A DNA stretch of 64,000 nt from contig CP075496.1 in the NCBI GenBank assembly GCA_021613535.1, forward strand, positions 10,788,001-10,852,000. The letters run 5' to 3'. Below the pieces are notes generated by a model that saw only the letters and a list, made by a program, of their open reading frames with translations, ran no database searches and was not told the DNA's origin. Each line of letters starts with the position of its first letter. The stretch's first letter is position 1. Positions 24,604 through 37,506 of this stretch are shown piece by piece. The DNA comes from Adineta vaga (Eukaryota > Rotifera). The translations under genes and the position numbers were made by a program.

Positions 24604-25305
24604 ATGGCTACATCAGTTGTATCGAAAGATTCATTAAAAATTCTACTGGTCGGTGATTCTAATACCGGTAAAGATTGCTATGTACGAAGACTTCAACATG
24701 GAGTACTCACCGATTCAGATCCCAAAACAGTAATATCTTCTGTCGTTGTAAATTTACATTGATTAGTTGCATTCTTACTAGAACAAATGTTATACTATAT
24801 CAATTCAAATAAGAATTGTTGAAAATACGAACGTCTCAGTTCAACTGACAGTAATGAAAAGTTATGTAAGCATACTTTTTTAAAATACAATAACAGTTGT
24901 TTGTAGAAAATTCCTGGTTCGAAACGAGGAAGAACTGAGATACAAAAATATTTTAAAACTATGGATGGATTCATTGTAATGTTTGATGAAACTTGTCCGA
25001 CAACTTATGATAATGTAATCGGTTGGGCTACAGACATTCGGAAAATCAATAGTTCCAATGATGCACCTTTTATGGTATTAGCTAATAAGGTTTGTCTAGC
25101 TAAAAGATGATAATTATCCTTTTTTATGTTATTGATTATTTTCGTTTTCACTTTACAGTGTGACCTTGAACAAAATCAAGAGATTGATCTTACAGAAGAT
25201 TCTGTGGCTTTTTATTGTGAGGCAAATTGTTTCCATTAGCATTTTGAAACATCAACTACGCAAAATATCAATATTGAAGAATCCATTAAAACGCTTTGTC
25301 ATGAA
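24604..25305 (+). pseudogene. Rab-like GTPase module 1, degenerate and interrupted
   Basis: Exons 24604-24729, about 24782-24850, 24907-25089 and 25159-25305 follow the same exon plan as the intact module downstream. The P-loop is GDSNTGKD, with Asp where Ser/Thr should bind magnesium. The switch II DxxGQ motif is absent (KIPGSKRG instead). LANKCD and ETST remain as guanine-binding motifs. Two lesions are visible. Exon 4 has an in-frame TAG at 25237-25239 within NCFH-stop-HFETS, and the homology continues afterwards (TQNINIEESIKTL). The exon 2 donor (GACA/GTAATG) is phase 1 while exon 3 needs phase 0. The module therefore looks like a pseudoGTPase that has also lost its frame. The exon 4 to module 2 junction is in phase, so the two were probably once one protein. 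Confidence 0.6.
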
Positions 25306-25351
25306 GTAAAGATGTCACGATATTAATGTTATTTTCATTCGTATATTTTAG

Positions 25352-26241
25352 ATTATTAGACGAAAACAATTACCTCCAGATCCATTACCCGCACTGGAAA
25401 TTGAAATTCAGGAATATACATTAAAAGTTGTAGTCATCGGAGATGTGAATACGGGAAAGACAGCGATTATTCGACGATATGTAGATAAAACTTTCTCAAC
25501 AGCCTATCGAACAACGGTATGTAATCTTTATCTATTAAATATCCAATTTAATAAATCGATCATTACAGATAGGGATGGATTTAGCTTTTAAAAAGATTCG
25601 GTACAGAGAGAACGTTATCATCAATCTTCACATATGGGTTTATAGAAAAATGTACAGATTACTGTTTACAGTCTGATTTTACTTCTATAGGATATCGCTG
25701 GTGAAGAACGATTTCATGGTGTGATGCCATTGTTCTATCGAGAGACTGCCGGATGTCTAATAGTTTATGATGTTACCAAACCATTGAGTCTAACGAGGGG
25801 TGCAGTAAAATGGAAGAATGATTTTGATCAGAAGATCAATTTTTCTAACGATACACCAATACCATGTTTATTGATTGGCAATAAGGTAAATCGTTTTCTT
25901 ATCATAAAGAAAATAAATTAAATATAATATTTTAGTGCGATTTGACAAAAGACACAATTTTTGAAAGTGATAATCTAATAAATGAATTGTGCCAAACGCA
26001 CAAATTTGATCAATGTTATGTCACATCGGCGAAAAATAATACTCATATTGATGAAGTATTCTCATCTCTTCTCGATAGAGTAAGAAGGTAATACTATAGA
26101 AGAAGATATTTCCTTAATATTCACATGTAGATAATGGAAAATATTGATAGTGGAAAAGTTAGACGACGAACTATTTCTGCTACTTTACAACCAACAGAGA
26201 CATCACCATCGAAAATAAATCTGGCAACTTGTTGCAATTGA
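25352..26241 (+). CDS. Rab32/38-like GTPase module 2
   Basis: Five phase-0 exons: 25352-25516, 25569-25637, 25691-25885, 25936-26079 and 26131-26241. They encode a complete small GTPase: P-loop GDVNTGKT, switch I threonines (AYRTTIGMD), WDIAGEERF, LIGNKCDL and TSAK. The C-terminus ATCCN carries a double Cys suited to geranylgeranylation. The DIAG motif, WKNDFDQK and CLLIGNKCDL resemble Rab32/Rab38/Rab29, which act in lysosome-related organelle and endosome traffic. The switch II Gln is Glu (DIAGEERF), which should alter GTP hydrolysis. There is no Met between the exon start and the P-loop: the exon opens IIRRKQLPPDPLPALEIEIQ directly after a TAG-ending intron. Translation must therefore start upstream, through module 1 or by alternative splicing. 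Confidence 0.8.
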
Positions 26242-26524
26242 TTATATCCAATAGAAAAGGGAATCATTTTCACATAAATATCAAATTTTAACAGATTGTT
26301 ACTTCTAGCTACTTTATTTTGTATAAATTCTTATCTAATCTTTCCTATCAAAATGTAAATATGAAAGTTAGTCTAACGAAAAATTTTTAAATAAATATTT
26401 TTGAACTGCAAAAAATACTTGCAAAAATAACAATAAGGAAAATTTTTAATGATTTATTTTTCAAGAAAAAACGAACGAATATCAATTAGAAAGAAATACT
26501 TTTCCTATAAATATCTGTTTTTAA

Positions 26525-29360
26525 TCACGAGATCTGATTGTTTCTACATGTTGCACATAGATCGGGTAATAAACTATTAATTTTTATCGCATGTTTACGT
26601 TGATTCAATGAACAATTGAATACTCTTTGAAAGGATTCACTTCCTTTTAATACTCGATTAATATGTAATTCAATAGGATTTTGTTGTTTATTCATCATTC
26701 CAATCATTTCACGATTAATATGTATACATTCAGATTGACCATATGTAATAAAAAATGTTTTCATATTATTCAAGGATATGTTTGTTGGATCGAATTGTTG
26801 TTGTTCTTGATAATTTAGAATTAAATTCAAAGCAATCAAATCAGCAATATGTTCACGATCAGTTAAACTTTCTCCACATGGACATAGTGCATGACCAAGT
26901 TCATGAGCAATGAGTAAAAGTGCAGCTAAACGTGTTGATTCATTTGAATATAATTCAGCGACAGTTGGTTGAAGAAAAATACCTCGTTTAGTCGTGTGAT
27001 GACCATTTATTTCGAAAAATTCATGTGTTGGTTGAAGTAATTCTTCTCGAGAACTTTCAATAATATTCCATGCTGTTGATAAATAGTTATCTTCAATAAA
27101 ATAATATTCATAGGGAAGAATTGATACTGTTGAAGATAATTCTTCGAATAATTTTAATCGTTCTGGTTTAATATGAAATTGAAGAGATGATAAAAATTCA
27201 TTGTTTGAATGAGTTAAACGAAGAAGATCACGGAGTTCATATGCAATAGTATAAAGTTCTTCTGTTTTATTAAACATATAATCTTCATAAAATGATGATA
27301 GAGTAAATGGATAATAATATTCAAGTAAAGTAAGACAGTCACTTGGAATATCTTTTAATAAAATGAAGAAAATAAAAAAGAAATAAACTAATAATATATG
27401 AAAGATTTTACTTATTTGTTTTGAACCATTGTCTTGTAGAATTTGTTTCCAAAGACTTTTTAAACTGATCTGTATACCTTCATGAAATACACTAACAAAT
27501 GGTAATAGTTTTGGTCCATATTTATAAACCATTAAATTGCAATAATGTGCAAATTGATCGGCGAATAAAAATCGAAAGATTGAATCCAATTGAAAGAAAT
27601 CTATTAAACGTATTTCAACTGATATAATTGGTGATGAAAAATCTTTAATTTGATTTTTATTATAATCAAGAAAGATTTTCCAATGTGGAATTAATTCTAA
27701 TTGATTTTGTCGAATTATAGTTGAATATAAACATATATAAGATGCGTCACCTGGCCATGCATGAAGAATTAAATATAAGATTGACGATAAAATATAATCT
27801 AACCATGTTTCATATGCCGTTTCGTTGAATGATCGTAAATGAATATAATAATTAAGAAATAATTGACATTGAAAAGAAATTGTACTACGAAATATCGGTA
27901 CATTGATTAAGTATTGTTCTAAATCAGAAGTAAAATTAGTTAATAGATTATAAAGATCTGTATGATTGACTTGTTGAATGATTTGTTTATCTAATATGAA
28001 TTGAATTAGATCACGTAAATCATTGGAACGTTTTACCGATGAATAAATAAGTGGTAAAGAATATGACTTTGAAATTAATTGATGTAAATCATCGCTAATA
28101 GTTGCATTTGTATATGATAATGAAAATGTCAATAATTGTTTATATTCTTTTAAAGTATTCGCTAACGGTCCAACACGAGATGATTGATAACATAGATTAA
28201 TTCGATTCTTTTGAACGTAATGTTCAAATAAACTAGCTTGTTCAATTTGATGAAGAGAAAATAATGTTTGTTGATCTTGAATTTGTCGCTGAATATGAAT
28301 AATTATTTGTGTATTGAGATTTATTGTGTTCATATTCCATATATGTAATAAGGGATGTTCAATCATTTGTTCGAATAGAAAGTATAAATGATTGGTTGTT
28401 GAGATGATTTCATAATTATTTGTAAACCAAAAACGATCATGTGCTAATTGATTTAATTGTTGAAGAAGAACAGTTTCCGAAGTATGAATACATTGATTGT
28501 AGTAAAGAAACATGTTTGAAATCGATTGATTTAAATCATGTTCAGTAGATGATAATTCACGTTTGACTAGTTTGTGCTGTTCATTGTCGTATTCATCGTG
28601 AAAGGAATAGAATTGTTCTAATCTAAATTATCAAGAATATAGTATATTTTATTATGAAATATTTCAATTCGCAGATAAGAAATTATAACTGACTAACTTA
28701 CTCGTTTTTAATCGATGTTAATCCATCAAAATCGACAATTTCTGTTTCTTTTGTAACTTCTGTCGTTTGATTCTTCTTTATTTCTATTTGATAATTATAT
28801 GCATGATTTATACTGAAATTAGCTAATGTTCGAGCGAATTTCTCTCGAATATCTTGAGATCTTTCTGTTAACCAACTTCGTTTAAATTCAAGCGGTGATA
28901 ATGGATGTTGTATTAACCATTTTCGACATACAAAACTGTAAAAATCTCGACATACAGTTGTATTAAAATCTAATTGACCAATTAAAACTGAATCGAGATG
29001 TTGAAATAAACGATGATTATAATTCGTTACATTATGTTCCCACAATATCGTTCGAAATCGATGTGATGGTAAGGAATGTGTTGGTACGGTAATAATTTGA
29101 GTAACAAGTAAAAGACTGAGAATAAATCCAATAGTTAAAGCAATGAAAAGAGCCAGAAAAAGAATTGTAACTTTAAAACGTACACCTGGCTTTTCTGCAA
29201 TTAATGGAAGTGTTAATGATGTTGTTGAAGATGAAGTTGTTAATAAACTAGTTGATGTAGTTAGTTGCATTGGAATGGCAATTGTATCATTGAAATGAAC
29301 TATTTTGCGTGTTGGACTTTTACTAATAATTATATCCGGAGCATCGTAACGTTCGTCCAT
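26525..29360 (-). CDS. M13 (neprilysin-like) metallopeptidase, shortened zinc loop
   Basis: Exons 29360-28702, 28622-27412 and 27351-26525 give 898 residues. The 60 bp intron at 27352-27411 is in frame. It is a type II membrane protein: a cytoplasmic tail of about 60 residues, a transmembrane helix at about 63-88, then a large ectodomain. M13 features are CRDFYSFVCRKW (137-148), GIFLQP before the active site, HELGH (773-777), EHIAD (790-794) and SESFQRVFNC near the C-terminus. Known M13 enzymes cleave extracellular peptides. Departures are that only 12 residues separate HELGH from EHIAD, against about 55-60 in neprilysin and ECE; the NAFY/NAYY substrate motif before GILQP is missing; and the usual terminal CxxW is absent. 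The zinc ligands (H773, H777, E790) and catalytic E774 are kept. Activity is uncertain. Confidence 0.88.
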
Positions 29361-31655
29361 TTTATCTGAAAAGAAGAAGAAGAATGACATAAGTGTTGTA
29401 AGAATGCATTCCTCATGAATTACTATATAGAAGTATGAAATGAATAAAGTGATAATAGATTAACTAATTTGCAATTCACATGAAAAAGAATAAAAAGCTT
29501 TTGTCATGAAGGTTATATTTAACAAAATATAAACTATACTAAGTTACGTAGATTTTAATATCAAAATCAAATTTTTCCGAATAAAAAATTTGAAATATAA
29601 CATTAAACTGCATCTTACATTGTCTATATAAACTTGTAAGAGTATTATAATCATGCCTTCCGAACGACCTTCAAATGCCAAGATGACACTACGAATATAC
29701 ATAAGACCTTGGATGTTTCTATATGATAGTGTGTGTGTGTGTGTGTGTTCACACGTCTATGTATATGATCGTTCCCAAATGAGTTAATTTTCCGATTTTA
29801 TTCTTCTCGTTCTAGTTTATTTTTTTTCCCCATAATCGTTCTATCTATCCGTTACAATTGAATTATATTCATTTCCACATGCATACATATACTCAGTTTT
29901 CTATTTGACTACACATTACATTCTAATCACTATTACTAACGTATCGTACAGTTTTCTCAACATACATGAAGGTCTTCTAATGATAAAAGAAATAATTTTA
30001 TGTACTTTTCTCTTGAGACTAAATAAATTCTCTTGTTTCTCTTTCTTACCCAAATAGATTATATTGATATGAAAAATATTTGGTGTGATTTAATCATATT
30101 TTGTTTCTTACCGAATGCTTTCAATGATCAAACTGTTCTGTAATGAAGGATACCGTAAAACAAAATTCATGTGGATAAAATTCTAATCTAAAACAATACA
30201 AACCATCTGAATTTATTTTCACTTGTTACCATATGTAAATTGATCTTTGTTCTCTTCTATCGGTCATTGCCGATCGTAATTGTCTTTACGAGTTAACCTC
30301 AACGAATGTTGCGACACAACATCGTCATGCATTTTTCTATCTTTCATAGAATAACAAAAAAGAAATATCATTAGTTTTCGTCAATATTCTATTCCTCAGG
30401 GTCGCATAACTCTCACACTTTGCTTTTCTTTTTTCATTCAGTCAATTGTTCGGGGACATTCATTAAAAAAAAGAAACACAAATGATTAATAAATTATCTC
30501 GAGAAGAGAAAGAAAAAGAAAAAACAACGACAAAAATCCATTTAGTATACACAACTAAATTCAATATTATATAAGATCATTATTGAATATCTTCAGTTAT
30601 TACATTGTATGTGTCATTCATAATTGCTTAGATATCAAACGATGAAATTCTATAAAAATGTCAAACGTGTAATGAAAGAAGACAGATCAATAAAGAAAGA
30701 GATTAAAGTCTCAACTGATTCAATTGTAAAAGAATCGTTTATTATCACTTTTATGTATGTATATATATATTAATTGATTATGAAAAACAAACAATCATTA
30801 TCATCTATGGAAAATCGTTCCTAATATTTCGATTTTATATGAAGTATTGAAAAAAATCAAAACATAGATTATTTTTACGGATTAATTCTTCAATGAGATA
30901 TTGGTGATTTAATATTTGAAACTGTTTTCGAGAACGAGAAATGAATATTGGATTGAATTTTTGTTGTGCATAAATAACATTATTATTGACCTGTTTCTCT
31001 TTCAGCTCTGAATCAGATATTTGCGATTGTCGTTTATTCATAGAGAATGATACTAATGAACGATTCTTTTTCTTTGTATTTTTTCATTGAATGAACCATC
31101 GCATAATTTGTATCTCGATCAAAAAATAAAAGAATGACATTTTTATGTACTTTTTTTCTGTTAATATTGTTTTATTTTTACCTTCAGATAATTACCGGTA
31201 TTCTTTTCGATTGAATACCTTTGACAAAGTCTTACGGCAATAATATTTCAGCAAGTTAATACAATTTTAGAATGTTAACAAAATGAAAAAGTGACCTTAT
31301 TATCGTTAGATATTATTTCCTAGATCATTTATTATTAGTATTATAAGCAAAAATATTTAAGTGCATTTGTTAATTAAAATTATAGTTCAGAAATAGAAAC
31401 ATTCAGGTTTGCGTTGATATGACGTCAAACGCTTTACATCAGGTTCATTGTTTTTAGTATAAATTATCTATAGCAAGAGTGGTGATCTGATTATTAGACA
31501 AGAGATTCAACAATCGATTGAACTTTTATATTTGAGTATGTTTGATATTTCTCCGAAAACAGAAATTATATACAATAGCAACACTTCCTTGAAGTGTGAG
31601 CGTTTAAATTTATTTAGACATTTGAAAAGGAAAATCATCGATAACATGAAATGTT
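29361..31655. other. Gene-poor intergenic region
   Basis: Upstream flank of the M13 gene and downstream flank of the DUF2059 gene. It contains a GT microsatellite. A 68-codon minus-strand open frame at 30835-31041 (starting MNKRQSQISDSELKEKQ) has a partly coding-like composition but no partner exon or family, so it is not called. Confidence 0.45.
29729..29748. repeat. (GT)n microsatellite
   Basis: About ten GT units, directly visible. Confidence 0.9.
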
Positions 31656-32108
31656 TTATGGTATTTGTGGTAGAATAATATCAAAACCTTGTTCTGTTGA
31701 TGTAAATATGTAATCACTGATTTTATTTAACATAATATCTTCCATTTGCTTGTTTACATCATGATTCATTCGAAGAGTTTTCTTACCCAATGGACTAGAA
31801 TAAAAATCAATAAGTTTCATAACATCTTCCAATGTATAATAATTCATATAGATTTCAGTAAGATCAGACATATATGCATCATGAGAAAAGTACTCGTTAT
31901 AAAGAGCTTTCAATTTGGAATCTTCAGGTGAATAGACTTTCATATATGTTAAAAAAAGCATATATTCATTTTCCACTCCCATAACATTTAACAAATATTT
32001 GACGTAATCCTTGAATACAGCTGTTGATGGAGTTGTTGCTTTTGCTTGAATAAGATCATTCGTACAGAATAAAGCAGTAATAAATAGTATTAAACGAATG
32101 AGATGCAT
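31656..32108 (-). CDS. Secreted DUF2059-like protein, intronless
   Basis: A single open frame of 150 residues with no intron, unlike nearly every neighbour. The first 22 residues form a signal peptide (MHLIRLILFITALFCTNDLIQA). The C-terminal half has the DUF2059 hallmark: YYTLEDVMKLIDFYSSPLGKK (an acidic/aromatic helix, then FYxSPxGKK) followed by MNHDVNKQMEDIML. The full length suits a complete DUF2059 protein. The family is mainly known from bacteria, where proteins are secreted or periplasmic and mostly of unknown function. Some eukaryotes also have copies, so transfer from bacteria is possible but not shown. Base composition looks like the surrounding DNA, which fits an old acquisition. 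Confidence 0.65.
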   Translation of the reverse strand: MHLIRLILFITALFCTNDLIQAKATTPSTAVFKDYVKYLLNVMGVENEYMLFLTYMKVYSPEDSKLKALYNEYFSHDAYMSDLTEIYMNYYTLEDVMKLIDFYSSPLGKKTLRMNHDVNKQMEDIMLNKISDYIFTSTEQGFDIILPQIP

Positions 32109-35100
32109 AACGAAAACTAAAATATAAAAAAAGAGAGATGAAGATCGTTGTTATTGATCCAATGAATATCCACTGACATGAAATCCTCTTTCCTGAAATT
32201 TGTATGAGAGAATAGTTAAACTAAATATATTTTACTTTATTCGATGTAGTCTTCACTAGAGAAGTGATAAATCATGTTGAAAGAATGATGCTTTATACTC
32301 TTCTCTCATATCTCTTTCTCTTTTTTTTTCTTCGTTTTGAAAAACTATCGTACGTTACATAGTATTATTCATAAGTTTCTCTACTATAAAATTCTCTCGT
32401 TTTTTTTGTGCAAAGAGTGGTGGCATAGATTTCTATAATTTACTTGATACCAAAGGAAGTGCAACTCCTACACTAATTCAAAGAAGATTTTCTTCATCGT
32501 AAAATATATTCTTTTTTTGTAACTTGTAAAGTCAAGAAAAATGTCGGATTACAGAAACTTAGAGATCAGTTATACATAAATAAATAAGCTTTTATTGAAT
32601 TGAAATCTTTTGAACTCACTAACAGAATGTTTTTCTTTGATTTTTCAACGTCAGATAAAAAAAATTGTAATTAAAGAATCAGGAAATGAAACAGAACATG
32701 TAAACAGTATTTTAACGTCATTTTTGTCCTACTAATTATATGTCTAGTAAAGATTTTTCACTAGCGCAGATATCGAATGTGTCAGAATTAAGAAATTCAA
32801 GTAGTAATTTTTACAACAACAACTAGGAAAATATAAATGAAGGAAGCGGAGGTGTATCCCCAGAACATATCTGAAAATGATTACTTTGATAAAAATTCAA
32901 TCAAAATCCAGATCTTTTATCTCTAAACAAAAACAGAACTTCAGTATTTTCCCATCATTTACAGAAGTATTATTTTGCCCACAATGGAAATTATGTGTTC
33001 TAGCTCAATCTGTCTATTATTTTCCGTTACAGAAGAAAAATCAATTATTTTTTTCATTAACAAATTATAATATTAAATTTGATGAACAATTTGTATCTGT
33101 CAAATAAATATTCATGGTCTATTATACAGATATATTCGTAAAAATATTGAAGAACACCCTATACAAAGTACACTTTATTTGATGCCTTTAAGTTCAATCT
33201 TGAAGTAAATATATGGAGCATTTTTAAACAAATATTCATAATTGATTTTCAAGAAGACAGCTAGGTGATCTTTGTTGAACGTTTTTCAAATAATATATGT
33301 AGAAGTTTGATGTAAGAGAAAGAAAGAAAGAAATAAAATAACAAACTGCTTTATTATTCATCAAGTCGTCTAATAGATAGGTTAAAGAGACGTATTTTAC
33401 AACTTGAAAAGAATAATTGAATCGGTTGTGAAGATTTTTTTATTACTTTCATTACGGAAATTCATTTTCATCGAATTTAAAATCGACATTTTGTTTAGAT
33501 AGATGAATGAGTGGGCTCGTGCAAATAGATCATATTCTACATGATAAATCTAACCAGATCATTAAATAATAATTGAAATCTTATAAATATACATCAAATA
33601 TTCTATCTCATAAATATCTTCTCCGTGAATTGTACTATTTGAATATTCTATAGGCTAATATGATCCCTAGACAGGTTGATACTTGAATGACAGTTATATC
33701 CATTTGCTTTGCACTTAATCTTGTAGTTTTTACAAGTTTGTTGATGAAATATGAATGTCGTTTTAGGTCGCAATTTTCGTTTGTATTGATTTCTCTCACA
33801 AAATCTCACGAGAAAATTATTACTTGATATATTTGTCAAGTAAGTTCTCCTTTGGTTATATGTAACCTTCTATATTGAAGAACTTCGTTTTTACATAAAA
33901 TAAACGTTACATCTAATATCAGATACATCATTTCTTTTGTGGTGTTATACAGAATATATAACCTTAAGATGTTTTATGACTTCCGTTGATATTCGGATTT
34001 GGTTGATGAAATTGTATACCTGGTATTTTTTAATAATAAATTATTTGTGATCATCAAGTCTCATTTCGTTAACATTATATTTATGAGAAATTTTAATTAA
34101 AAACTTAATTTATAATCATAATATCACTTGAAGACATAAAATCTTGGTCTTATAATGTTCTAGATATACGAATAAACTATTGTATTTACATAAAATTTTT
34201 CATATCTTCCTTGAAAATCAATGATTTATTATTCAACGTGTCCGATAGATTTTTGAAGTAGCTATATCAACAAATTCATGTATTTACACATTTTGTATAC
34301 AAATTCCAGAAGAAAAGTTTCTGGATAATATTCTCCCGTTTTTTCAAGTAATATATCGCAACATGAAAATGGTAATAAGAAGAAAATTTAATGATAAAGA
34401 TTATCTGAGTACACCGGTTCCATCCTCCAGCAAACCATGTTTAAATGAAAATATCACATCAGCATTTGAAATCGATAATGATAAGATAATCATTTTTTAA
34501 TGTTTCTTCCACGTAATTGCTTGATCGAAAACTAATTTTTTTCGTATAAGAAGTGTACTAAATCATCGAATAAAATTGATTTACATGCAAGTTCAATTGC
34601 GTCAATATTCTCTACTGTTCTTCAAGCTAAAAAATCAATATAAACAACTCTTAATCTTCTTTAAACAAAGATGAAAGCTGATATACTTCATTTAGATAAT
34701 TTTGATCGTGTTTTTCAAATCATGCGAGAATTTGTATACACTGGATCATGAGATCTATGTATATTTTTCTCAAACTGGTTGCTTGGTCATTGTTTAGAAA
34801 GTTTTAGAGAGAGCATGGTATGTCTTTACTTTTGCCTTTCACTAAGTTTTTCTTCGGAAAGAAGGCAAACGAAATAGATGAAAATGTTAACTCTTGTAAT
34901 ACCGCTCTGTTTTTGAACGTTGTATAATTTCGAATAAACTACGCGAATAAATTGCTATATGACACTCGTCTCACTCAAACATCATCTCTATAATCTGAAA
35001 GTTGTTATTTATATCATTTTCTCCAAGCTTTGACCCACAATTTCTACGTAATATTCTCCTCCATCATGGTTTACATACATTCTATAACCACTTATAGTAC

Positions 35101-35619
35101 AAAACATACACCCAATCTTGCTCTACACATATTCGCAAATACGGCGAAATAATAAAAACTTCCGTAGTATTTGTTGAATTTGCTATTAGGAAGGGAGCGA
35201 AAACAATCCCGAATGGTGCTACGAGGACTGAAATGCTCGATGTTGTGCATGCTTGTTTATTATTGTCTAGATATTTTAACAAATGCCGATAAAAAGCACT
35301 GTGAAAACATATTAATTCGTTCGTTTTTCTCATTTCTATAAACGTCGATCTATTATGTATCTTTTTCGTTATCATTTTTTAGAGATACTAAAAATATTCG
35401 ATGACTGCCAAAGTTGTTCAAGCGAAAGTATTTATTGTTTTTTATGTGAATATTTTATTCTAAATTATATAAAAGAAACTACTGAGAACTAGAACGAATG
35501 TAAAAAAATACGAGAAAGAAAAACGATTTATTTCATTTCGATTTTTAATGGTAATTTGAGTGTTTGTCCTTTTGTGAATTCAAGGTTCTATACACAAACA
35601 AATGAAAATTATTAATTGA
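32109..35619. other. Gene-poor region with short possible relics
   Basis: No complete gene is recognised over 3.5 kb. Short frames with some coding character occur at 32877-33107 (+), about 34361-34499 (+, with YLSTPVPSSSKPCLNE) and 35082-35375 (-). None has splice partners or a family signature, so they may be relics of decayed genes or chance. Confidence 0.4.

Positions 35620-37506
<1,887 letters not shown>

Noticed and set aside
25201-25239. A 36-base intron removing the TAG in Rab module 1
   Set aside because: GT and AG are present and phase fits, but it is shorter than any other intron here and would delete residues that align with the Rab FCEENGF region.
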